A DNA stretch of 64,000 bases, taken from NCBI GenBank assembly GCA_027623555.1, contig JAQBSZ010000020.1, positions 1 through 64,000 on the forward strand. Reading direction: 5' to 3'. The notes beneath the pieces are model-generated. The model was given only the letters and a program-made list of their open reading frames with translations, was not told the DNA's origin and did no database searches. Both the position numbers and the translations under genes were made by a program. This stretch comes from Pseudomonadota bacterium. GTDB lineage: Bacteria; Pseudomonadota; Gammaproteobacteria; Pseudomonadales; Pseudohongiellaceae. Positions 51,003 through 58,651 of the stretch are shown here, piece after piece; the first letter of the stretch is position 1; each line of letters begins with the position of its first letter.

Positions 51003-51833
51003 ATGCCGACCAACTTTCAGTTGACCACTGCGCAGATACGAAATTTTCAGGACAAAGGATTCGTCACCGTTGATTTTGCACTGGATGGCAAACTGCTGGA
51101 CACCATCGTTGCAAAGGTAGGCCCGCTCTATGAGAGGAGCCGGGGAGGGCAGTTACTGTCAGGTACCAGAATTCAGGACGCCTGGAAGCAGGTGGATGAG
51201 GTTCGCCAGGTGGCGGTTAACGACAGGGTTGCCGCTGCACTGGAACAGCTCTACGGGCGTAAGCCTTTGCCTTTTCAGACTCTGAATTTTCCCATGGGGA
51301 CAACTCAACCCGCTCACTCGGATACCATCCACTTTAACTCGGTACCCAAAGGATTTATGGCTGGCGTCTGGGTGGCACTGGAAGCTATCGATGCTGACAA
51401 CGGGCCGCTTATTTACTATCCCGGCAGTCACAAGCTGCGTGAGTACTCCATGCAGAGCTTTGGTTTGGGAACCACCCACGTCCATTACCCGGAGTACGAA
51501 CAGAGGATCCGAGAGCTTATCCAGACAAACAAGCTCGAGCCAGAATATGGAATCATGCAGAAAGGGACGGCCTTTATATGGCACGCCAATCTGCTACACG
51601 GCGGAGCGCCACAGAAAGACCCGACGCGCACGCGCCATTCGCTAGTGACACACTTCTACTTTGCCGGCTGCAAATACTACACGCCGCTGTACAGCAGCCT
51701 ATGGCGCAGGCGCTACCGACAACCCTTCTGGATTCCTGCAACGGCAGACTATGTGCTACCGCAGGAACCACCAGCCCCGATGCGCTGGTACAAACGCTGG
51801 TGGATGCGGTTTGGCTTATTCACAAAAAGCTAA
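51003..51833 (+). CDS. PhyH-type Fe(II)/2-oxoglutarate dioxygenase
   Basis: 276 residues. The first iron ligands are in QPAHSDTIHFNSVP (HxD) near residue 105, and the distal histidine in HGGAPQKDPTRTRHSLVTHF near 199, with R/S for 2-oxoglutarate binding. LEAIDADNGPLIYYPGSHKL is the typical phytanoyl-CoA-dioxygenase core. The substrate is unknown; members hydroxylate lipids, ectoine or natural products. The protein ends with a basic, aromatic tail (RWYKRWWMRFGLFTKS). Confidence 0.85.
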   Translation: MPTNFQLTTAQIRNFQDKGFVTVDFALDGKLLDTIVAKVGPLYERSRGGQLLSGTRIQDAWKQVDEVRQVAVNDRVAAALEQLYGRKPLPFQTLNFPMGTTQPAHSDTIHFNSVPKGFMAGVWVALEAIDADNGPLIYYPGSHKLREYSMQSFGLGTTHVHYPEYEQRIRELIQTNKLEPEYGIMQKGTAFIWHANLLHGGAPQKDPTRTRHSLVTHFYFAGCKYYTPLYSSLWRRRYRQPFWIPATADYVLPQEPPAPMRWYKRWWMRFGLFTKS

Positions 51834-51891
51834 TCAAGTGAGTCAGAGCCAATACAGAGTAGTTTCGCGTATTGGTGAGGCTACGATTCCA

Positions 51892-53052
51892 CTAATTGGC
51901 GTTGGCACGACTGTAATCCAGATGTTCAAGCTCGAGGGTAAAACTCACTGGAATGGAGGTTGGTAAGTAGCAGATGGCATCGTCGCAGGCCTGGTAATCC
52001 AATGTTCCGGACAGTGTCATCACCTCAAGCCCAGCCATGGTCTGTTCTGCTTCAGCCGATGCCGCCACTATTGCCTCCTGTATCAACTTGAACGGTTCCT
52101 GATACACCGGCACAGTTTCATCAAGCGGCGCGAAATAATAAAGCTCAGAACCTGGATACACAACTGGTTCAAACCTGACGTAATCCGAAGGGGCCATGTT
52201 GAATCCAACAACCCGGTAACCATTGGCTTCAGCGCCCGGGGCGTAGACATGCATCTCAGGATTCGGTACGACCTCAAGCAGCAGTGAAAAACGCGTACCG
52301 TTAGTTACGGTTGTGTTGGAAGGGTAGGCGGTAAATTTCAATTGCGCTGTGGTTCCTTCGAGAGCGGCAACAGGGGTAAGTCCAATTCCTGCCCTTACCA
52401 TTACATTCGAAGTGGTGGATCGCTCCCGGTAAAATTCCTCAAAGAAGCGAGCAGTCACCCGACCATTTGCATCGAGTACAAAAGTACCGGGGAAGGGGGT
52501 GCCGAGTATCATCTGCCGCAATTGCCTGGAATCGAAAACAGAAGCCGCCACATACTTGTGGATGTCGGCGACAACCTCCGGGTCATCTCCATTGGGACCC
52601 AGGCCCTCGGCAACTACGGTGTTGAGAATGCCAAATTCAGTGATTACGGCGGAGTCTTCGTCGGATAAAAGTGGGTAGGTGATGCCATGCTTGTCGGCAA
52701 AATCGGCTAACACTTCAGTGGAGTCGTAACTGATTGCTGCGATGCCCACGCCTGATTGTTTCAGATCATCCAGTTGGCCCTGCAACTCCACGAGCTGCGC
52801 TTTGCAGTAGGGTCACCAGTCGGCCGAGCGGTGGAACAATAACATGGTACCGTTCGGGCCTTTGATCGAATCAAGGTTCTGCAGCTGACCCTTCTGGTCG
52901 GGCAGGGAGAATGCCGGTATCGATTCACCGACTTGAGGTCCCAGGGCATGGACATCGACGGCCTCTCTTGACTGAGCTCCCGCGAACGCGGCCACGCCGC
53001 AGACTAAGATGCCAAGGACAGCGAGCGTCAATGTTTTCAGGGCGTTGTTCAT
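51892..53052 (-). CDS. Candidate selenoprotein: redoxin fused to a DsbD-like domain, in-frame UGA in UPYC
   Basis: The frame runs from ATG 53052 through a single TGA at 52813-52815 to the stop at 51892; total 386 residues with the UGA at codon 80. Around it I read LLFHRSADW-(UGA)-PYCKAQLVELQ. Cysteine homologues of this redoxin/AhpC-TSA group have SADWCPYCK, so the UGA lies at the peroxidatic/resolving CxxC first position and would give UxxC. The redoxin domain spans about 45-190 and continues intact (ISYDSTEVLADFADKHGITY, PLLSDEDSAVI). The C-terminal part (about 210-380) resembles the N-terminal thiol domain of DsbD (LDYQACDDAICYLPTSIPVS). A signal segment (LTLAVLGILVCGVAAFAGA) places it in the periplasm. 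A hairpin follows the UGA (separate entry). The alternative is a nonsense mutation of TGC/TGT. Confidence 0.75.
52778..52811 (-). promoter_or_regulatory. SECIS-like hairpin after the redoxin UGA
   Basis: On the mRNA strand, CUGCAA (6-11 bases after the UGA) pairs with UUGCAG (28-33), extended below by CC/GG. Above it, CGC and GUG close a 5-base loop AGCUC with G in the second position, starting 17 bases after the UGA. This matches the general bacterial SECIS shape, a stem-loop just 3' of UGA with a G at the start of the loop. It lies wholly in the coding sequence. Confidence 0.55.
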
Positions 53053-53112
53053 GAAGTGGGTGATAGCCTGACTGTGATCTATTCTGATCTTAGCAAAGAT
53101 TGGGAGCAAATA

Positions 53113-53175
53113 GAGGGGATGGAAGGATTATTTTTTGATCAGTTGTACAAACAAAATCTTTTTGCCCCTTCATTT
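53113..53175. repeat. Family E hairpin, degraded (E4)
   Basis: AGAGGGGATGGAAGGATTAT and CTTTTTGCCCCTTCATTTTC, with CCTCT. It separates the two UGA-containing genes. Confidence 0.55.
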
Positions 53176-53183
53176 TCCTCTAT

Positions 53184-53885
53184 TTATTTCAATCGATAAC
53201 AGGTAAGGCGCACATCCTCATAGAATCGCAGGTGCATGTGCTTTCTTTTTGTCTGTTTGTGAATCAATTGAATAGCCTGGTCTGAGATTAAGGCGCGGCG
53301 AGAACTTTCCGACAAGTGCTCAATCAACTCTTGCAGTGATTCGTAGTTCACGCTCACGATAAAGCGATCCCTGCTTACTTCTTGCAGGTTATCGCCAACT
53401 GCAGTGAGCGCACGATTTGTTGCTGCATCGTGGACCTTTCCTTTCGAGCCATCGATGAGTCCAACCGGTATCACCTTATCATCGGTTACCAATTCCAGGG
53501 TTGCATCATGCGCAATTGGTCGCAAGTCAATAATTAGTCCTTCCTGCTTAATAACTCGCTGCGCTTCTTTCAAGGCATGGACCATGCCTTCATGTGGGAC
53601 ACATCACAATGACCAGCCGAATAGTGCGATATCAAATGCGTTACTGCGAAAGGGGATCTGCGTCGCACTATTAGCCACATAATGAATAGCAGGCTGTCTG
53701 TGTTTGGCTGCAATAAGTGTAGCAGGATCAAGATCGAAACCCACAACCAATGCTGTACGCGACACTAGCTGTTCGCATAATCTGCCCTCACCGCAGCCAA
53801 TTTCAAGCAATTTTGCGCCGTCGAAATTGCTATGGGCAATCAATGCGTCGATTTCAACATTTTCTGGATCGATTGATCTGGGCAT
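53184..53885 (-). CDS. Candidate selenoprotein: SAM-dependent methyltransferase with in-frame UGA
   Basis: From ATG 53885 to the stop at 53184, 233 residues with a TGA at 53604-53606 (codon 94). KLLEIGCGEGRLCEQLVS is methyltransferase motif I, VVGFDLDPATL follows, and then FDIALFGWSL-(UGA)-CVPHEGMVHALKEAQRVI and LIIDLRP. In related class I methyltransferases I expect S-L-C-C at this point, so UGA replaces the first cysteine. The frame is otherwise intact and has normal length. Its SECIS-like hairpin is the best in the window. Selenocysteine methyltransferases have been reported in environmental metagenomes. Translation from ATG 53987 is possible but adds non-family residues. Confidence 0.72.
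53572..53590 (-). promoter_or_regulatory. SECIS-like hairpin after the methyltransferase UGA
   Basis: AAGGCAU and AUGCCUU form a perfect 7-bp stem around the loop GGUCC, whose first base is 21 nucleotides after the UGA. E. coli fdhF has a similar GGUC-containing loop at a similar distance. The hairpin is coding (EGMVHAL) and no repeat-family arm overlaps it. Confidence 0.68.
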
Positions 53886-54041
53886 CACAATGGCCAAACT
53901 TGCACAGGAATATTCACCGGGAGCAATCAAGGCTCCGCAGACCCTTTTGTGCCAGGGCCGCTTGTAAAATGCAGCAGTTCGCTGCAACCGGGAAATGCGG
54001 AGCTAGGAATTCACTAGCACAACAAATCCGTCGTCATCGAT

Positions 54042-55484
54042 TTACGGCAACCGGTCGCTGTAAGAGTCACCGGTGTACATACGGGTGACCATGCCATCTT
54101 CTTCGACGAAGCGCACAATCTCTCCAACCGGTCCACCCCCGGTCGGTGCGGTCATGCGAAACAGGTCATCGCCTAACGGCTCGAGTTCGGTAGGCTCTCC
54201 GATGCTGGTGGACCAGGGATTTATGGTAACCAGTTTCTCATTCATCACTAACACCTGTCTGTCGCCGTTGTTACTGCGGTAGCGACCGGCAAAGCGTTGC
54301 CAACGGGGATCCCACTCGATCTTGTCTTCCTTCTTTGGTGCGGCAGCCTTGGCGACGGCCTCACCAACCGTGCTCATTAGTTGGCGTGCGATCTGAGCAG
54401 GGTTGGAGTCGTTGGTGTTAGTCAGCACGATGATGCCAATTTTTGAATCGAGCTGGATTGTGGTGCTGGTAGTATAGCCCGGGTAGCCGCCGCCATGTCC
54501 GATAGTCAGCTTGCCGTCGCTGCGTTGCACACTGAAGCCGATGCCCTGTCCGCTGGTCCAGGTGGTTTCCAGCATGCGCACGCGGTGCATCTCACGCAGT
54601 GAGGCGGTACTGAGCAGACGATCATCGCCCCGGGCGCCTTTTCGAAACTGCGCCGAGACGAACCGGGCCATGTCCTCGACTGTCGAGGTGAGTCCGGTGG
54701 CGGCGGCCATGCCGCGGGCGTCCACGAAGGGCATGACGCTGCGTGATCCATCCGGCATTCTGATGCCATAGCCGGTGGCCAATCCGGGATCATCCTTATC
54801 GACACTGGAGGCACTCATACCCAGGGGAGCGAAGATGTTCTGTTGCAGATAGTCGGCCCAGGACAACCCGCTGACTTCTTCCACGATCATGCCTGCAATC
54901 GTGTAGGCGAGGTTGGAGTATTTCCAGCGCACCTCAGGTGAAAACGGTGCCTGTCGTTCCGAGATCAGTCCGCGCAGCTCACTGGCTGTCGGGAAATCAA
55001 AATCAGTCCAATGGGAGCCAGCTTCTCTTGGCAATCCGGAGCTGTGGGTCAACAGGTGCTCTATGGTGACCAACGGATCGTCAGGCGAGGCCTGTTCGAA
55101 TTCAAACCAGGGCAGATACTCGGTAACTGGATCATCCAGACGCAACTTGTTCTGTTCTCTGAGCTGCATGATGGCGGTTGCAGTGAATAACTTGCTGTGG
55201 GAAGCCATGCGAAAGCGGGTGTCCGGTTGCATGTGCCGGTCGGCCTCAATGTCGGCGTGACCGAAGCCCTTCGCCCAGACCAGTTCCTGATCAGAGACGA
55301 CACCTACTGCGACGCCGGGCAAACCGCGAATCTCGAGCTGTCCGTCCAGCCAGGCTGAGAATAGCCCGATCTGTGCCGTGACCTCCGCATCGTCTGCCAG
55401 TTGCTGGGCGTGAAGCGGGATAGTTGTGAGCGTGGATAGACAGGAAACGATTAATGCACAGCGCGTGATTTTTGTTATTGTCAT
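54042..55484 (-). CDS. Exported serine hydrolase (beta-lactamase fold) with C-terminal extension
   Basis: 480 residues from MTITKITRC, with a signal peptide ending TTIPLHAQQ. SxxK is SHSK (RMASHSKLFTATAIMQ) near residue 100, YxN is YSN (WKYSNLAYTIAGMIVEEV), and HxG is GHGGGYPGYTTSTTIQLD. All three motifs of the class C/DD-peptidase fold are complete. The last ~120 residues (KIEWDPRWQRFAGRYRSNNG) are the small beta-barrel often found after the hydrolase domain. The ATG at 55529 would add 15 residues before the signal peptide. Confidence 0.87.
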   Translation of the reverse strand: MTITKITRCALIVSCLSTLTTIPLHAQQLADDAEVTAQIGLFSAWLDGQLEIRGLPGVAVGVVSDQELVWAKGFGHADIEADRHMQPDTRFRMASHSKLFTATAIMQLREQNKLRLDDPVTEYLPWFEFEQASPDDPLVTIEHLLTHSSGLPREAGSHWTDFDFPTASELRGLISERQAPFSPEVRWKYSNLAYTIAGMIVEEVSGLSWADYLQQNIFAPLGMSASSVDKDDPGLATGYGIRMPDGSRSVMPFVDARGMAAATGLTSTVEDMARFVSAQFRKGARGDDRLLSTASLREMHRVRMLETTWTSGQGIGFSVQRSDGKLTIGHGGGYPGYTTSTTIQLDSKIGIIVLTNTNDSNPAQIARQLMSTVGEAVAKAAAPKKEDKIEWDPRWQRFAGRYRSNNGDRQVLVMNEKLVTINPWSTSIGEPTELEPLGDDLFRMTAPTGGGPVGEIVRFVEEDGMVTRMYTGDSYSDRLP

Positions 55485-55723
55485 GGCGTGTATTCCTATG
55501 TTTCTTGAGAGATAGTAAAAAAGGCACACTCTAAAAATACCGTGGTTTCGGGCTTTCCGAACACCTGCACCAAGCCCTCATGCGTAAGCACGCCCTATGT
55601 CAACTACAGATGCCAACAATGCCAACGCTTTGCAGGTAAATTGGGGAAATCAATCTTCCGCCGTGAATTTTTACGGGCTATAGGTAGCGCTGTCGAATAA
55701 TAGATCTGTTCCTATATCGCCAA

Positions 55724-56764
55724 CTAATCCGCACTGGTGGATTTGGAACAGTCGATTGAAAAGGTATTTGTGATTGACAACAGCCCTGCATAGTTTTTGT
55801 TGCACAGTATCGATTGAACTGTCGGACTCTGTTCCAGTGTATGGCCACTTGCCAGTGTTGCCTGCAACTTCAGATGCGCAAAGATGCGACGGCCGTTATA
55901 GGGTGTCGGTGCCAATAATCCGTCAGTGTTGATCTCGGCAGGCAATAACTTGAGTCGAACCCAGCCACTCACGTTTCCTCCAATCAGCATGATGCGCCGA
56001 TTATCATTGTCCAGCTTCACTACAATGTCGCAGTGGGTACGAGCTCCTTCGCCAAGTTGTTGGCGCCGGGCGTTTATTGACTGGTAATTTGGTCTGCTGC
56101 CGCGACAGAGAAGATCACCTGGCACGATTGGCAATTCACCAGGATCATGCGCAATATAGGCGACCAATGACTCGTCGTCATCCCGGGCCGTTATCGCCTG
56201 ATCAATGTAGCTGTGATGGGCAATAGCCCGACGAAATACGCGAGGGTCACCCAGTCCGCTCTCACACATTACCCAGGATATGAAGGCTGCAGACCAGGGA
56301 TTGCGCCAACGTGAACTGCTTCCCCGCGAGTTCCAGGACTGGTTTTGACGCTCCAGAATCCATGCACTGTCAGGGGTCGTAGACCAATAGCCGGCAATAG
56401 AGTCTGCGACTCTGGCAACCTCTACAGGATCGATTACAGAGCGTGGCCTACGTTGGGGCAGGTAGTTTGGATCAGATTCGCGCGTATTAGTAAGATCCTG
56501 AATGCTATAACCGAAGTACGCCCATTCCTGCACGGCCGTATTTACAATGTGGGAGCGGATTTCTGTTGTGGGCAACGGGGCACGGCAATTACGCGCAGAA
56601 AAGATCATGTCGCCAGGCGTTCCGACAACTCGCGTTGAAGGTGCATCCACGTCCAGTAGATTCTTAGGTAGTCGTTCACTGAAAGGCAATTGCGCCTTGC
56701 TTGTCGGAAAAACGAGCATTGACCAGGTTGCAACAAGCAACCAGAGCAGATTCCTGTTTCTCAT
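55724..56764 (-). CDS. Exported DUF2272 family protein
   Basis: 346 residues with a signal peptide (LWLLVATWSMLVFPTSKA). NPWSAAFISWVMCESGLGD, FRRAIAHHSYIDQAI and YIAHDPGELPIVPGDLLCRG are the characteristic blocks of DUF2272. The serine/cysteine/histidine residues in WSAAFISWVMC, AHHSYI and GARTHCDIVVKLD suggest an NlpC/P60-like peptidase fold (inference). It ends with a cysteine-containing tail (SIDCSKSTSAD). Confidence 0.8.
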   Translation of the reverse strand: MRNRNLLWLLVATWSMLVFPTSKAQLPFSERLPKNLLDVDAPSTRVVGTPGDMIFSARNCRAPLPTTEIRSHIVNTAVQEWAYFGYSIQDLTNTRESDPNYLPQRRPRSVIDPVEVARVADSIAGYWSTTPDSAWILERQNQSWNSRGSSSRWRNPWSAAFISWVMCESGLGDPRVFRRAIAHHSYIDQAITARDDDESLVAYIAHDPGELPIVPGDLLCRGSRPNYQSINARRQQLGEGARTHCDIVVKLDNDNRRIMLIGGNVSGWVRLKLLPAEINTDGLLAPTPYNGRRIFAHLKLQATLASGHTLEQSPTVQSILCNKNYAGLLSITNTFSIDCSKSTSAD

Positions 56765-56804
56765 CTTTCTAATAATCCTTCAAAGCAAATACAAGCAGCG
56801 ATCA

Positions 56805-56978
56805 AGGGAGCCTCTGAACAAGACTATGGTCACTCTGCGACAGGCCCCGCCGGTCGGGGGTTTACATAGAGTGCGCTCTCAGCGTTGCGCTGGCTTGAAA
56901 GGTCGACCGTCCTGCGCGCGCTTTGAGAGCGAAATTGGCTGTAAGCCAGAGCGGCCATAGTCTTGTTCAGAGGCTCCC
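56805..56978. mobile_element. MITE-like element with 24-bp terminal inverted repeats
   Basis: GGGAGCCTCTGAACAAGACT...(56805-56828) is repeated inverted and perfectly at 56955-56978. The 174-bp interior is GC-rich, partly palindromic (CGCTCTCAGCG, CTTTGAGAGCG) and encodes nothing. No clear target duplication is visible. The ends resemble those of insertion sequences whose transposase would have to act in trans. Confidence 0.75.
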
Positions 56979-57126
56979 AAGATAAAAGTGTTAACGAATT
57001 TAGTCTACGAGTTTCTGCAGGAATCAGGGTGTTGAAGTCAGAAATTCAAAGGGGACAGCAGCGGGTCTGAATACCTTGATTATCAAGATCGGCGCCGCCT
57101 ACTCATTCCATTGTCAACCCTTCGAT

Positions 57127-58425
57127 CTATTCTATTAGAGCGCCATACACGAGGGCGCTTAATTCTCCGCGTAGTGCACCTGTGCCTCTGACTCCCATAT
57201 GCTGGGTCATTGACACTACAACTATTTCTTCAACCGGATCAATCCAGAAATTCGTGGCTGCTGCACCGGCCCAGTAATAGGTGCCTTCTGATGTGGGATA
57301 ACCCGCCCCGGCCGGATCTTCAACCGTTGCGAAACCCAATCCAAAGCCGAGCGCCGGCGAGAACGTGCGATGTTGCTGTTCGGTTAAGTGGTTTCTGCTC
57401 ATGAACTCAACAGTCTTCGGACCGAGCAGGCGCTCACCGTTGAGTTCACCGCCGTTAAGCATGGCCTGGGCAAAGCGGAAATAGTTTTCGGTTGTAGATA
57501 CCAAACCGATGCTGCCGCCTTTGTATTCGTGGTCAAAGGTATAACTGTTGGCAGACCAGGGTTGAGCGAGCACACCGCCTGGCGGCTGGCCATGGGTTTC
57601 GTCGATGGGTACAAACTTGCCGTCTTTTTTCCAGTGAATCGGCGACAGGCGATGGGCGTTGTCGGAATTTACCACGTAGCCGGTGTCGTCCATGCCCAGT
57701 GGATCGAACATTTTCTGTTCCAGATAGTCATCGGCAGACATGCCGGAGATTACTTCCACCAATCTCAGTGCCACATCCGGGCCTACACTATAACGAAACT
57801 GGGAGCCCGGTTGATTCATCAGCGGGATGTTTGACAGGGCAGTCATCATTTCTTCCAGTGAAGTCTCTGTGCTGAATATACCGAGTCCAACGAAGGACTT
57901 GTCGTATTCGCTATTTCCCAGGCCATGGGAGAAGCCAGCGGTGTGCCGCAATATATCCTGCACTGTCGGTTCGCGCTCCATGGCAACAGTATCATCCAGC
58001 GGTCCGTCCGGGTTTCGCAATACGCGCAGATCGGCAAACTCGGGAATGAACTTGGACAAAGGATCGTTCATCTGGAACAAGCCATCCTGGTACAACATCA
58101 TCAGCGCGGTCGAGACGATTGGCTTGGTCATGGAATAAACACGAAACAGCGTGTCTCTCTGCATGGGAATTTCCTGTTCGGCATCCTGATAGCCTACTGC
58201 ACTGAAATGGGCAATTTTTCCATGGCGCGCTACCAGGGTGACCATGCCGGCTATTTCTCCATTCGCGACTCGGCTGGCAAAGTAACTTTCGATTTTGTTC
58301 AGTTGTTCAGATGAAAATCCGACTTCCTCGGGTTTTACGAAAGGAAAACCGTCAGCGGCAGTTGCAATGCTGACGGAAAATAGTGTTGCAGCGATAAAAT
58401 AGATTCTTAGAAATTGAGTGTTCAC
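57127..58425 (-). CDS. Exported serine hydrolase (beta-lactamase fold)
   Basis: 432 residues from GTG 58425, with GAGGAAA upstream and a signal peptide (FIAATLFSVSIATAAD). FPFVKPEEVGFSSEQLNKIE is typical. SxxK is SMTK near residue 100, the Y-x-x region is YSVGPDVALRLVEVISG, and the third motif region contains YWAGAAATNFWIDPVEE. It is closest in arrangement to the gene at 41076. Upstream ATG positions fall before a signal peptide and lack a good ribosome site. Confidence 0.85.
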   Translation of the reverse strand: MNTQFLRIYFIAATLFSVSIATAADGFPFVKPEEVGFSSEQLNKIESYFASRVANGEIAGMVTLVARHGKIAHFSAVGYQDAEQEIPMQRDTLFRVYSMTKPIVSTALMMLYQDGLFQMNDPLSKFIPEFADLRVLRNPDGPLDDTVAMEREPTVQDILRHTAGFSHGLGNSEYDKSFVGLGIFSTETSLEEMMTALSNIPLMNQPGSQFRYSVGPDVALRLVEVISGMSADDYLEQKMFDPLGMDDTGYVVNSDNAHRLSPIHWKKDGKFVPIDETHGQPPGGVLAQPWSANSYTFDHEYKGGSIGLVSTTENYFRFAQAMLNGGELNGERLLGPKTVEFMSRNHLTEQQHRTFSPALGFGLGFATVEDPAGAGYPTSEGTYYWAGAAATNFWIDPVEEIVVVSMTQHMGVRGTGALRGELSALVYGALIE

Positions 58426-58497
58426 AATTTTTCCTCTTTGTTTTTTCTTGTGATCCAGCTTATAGACCGGCATTCCAGACCGCAAGGTCTGAATAGA

Positions 58498-58573
58498 TAG
58501 GGACAGATCTATTTTCTATACCAGATCTGTTGCTCCTCACTCGTACCTTTTAGGAATATAAATCTGTCCCTCT
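58498..58573. repeat. Family F hairpin (F7)
   Basis: AGGGACAGATCTATTTTCTA and GAATATAAATCTGTCCCT. It is between divergent genes. Confidence 0.72.
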
Positions 58574-58651
58574 CTATTATCGACCTAACAATCAGCAGAG
58601 GAAACCTTGTTAAACTGCGGTATATTTGGCTTAACTCAGGGAGGACTCGAC

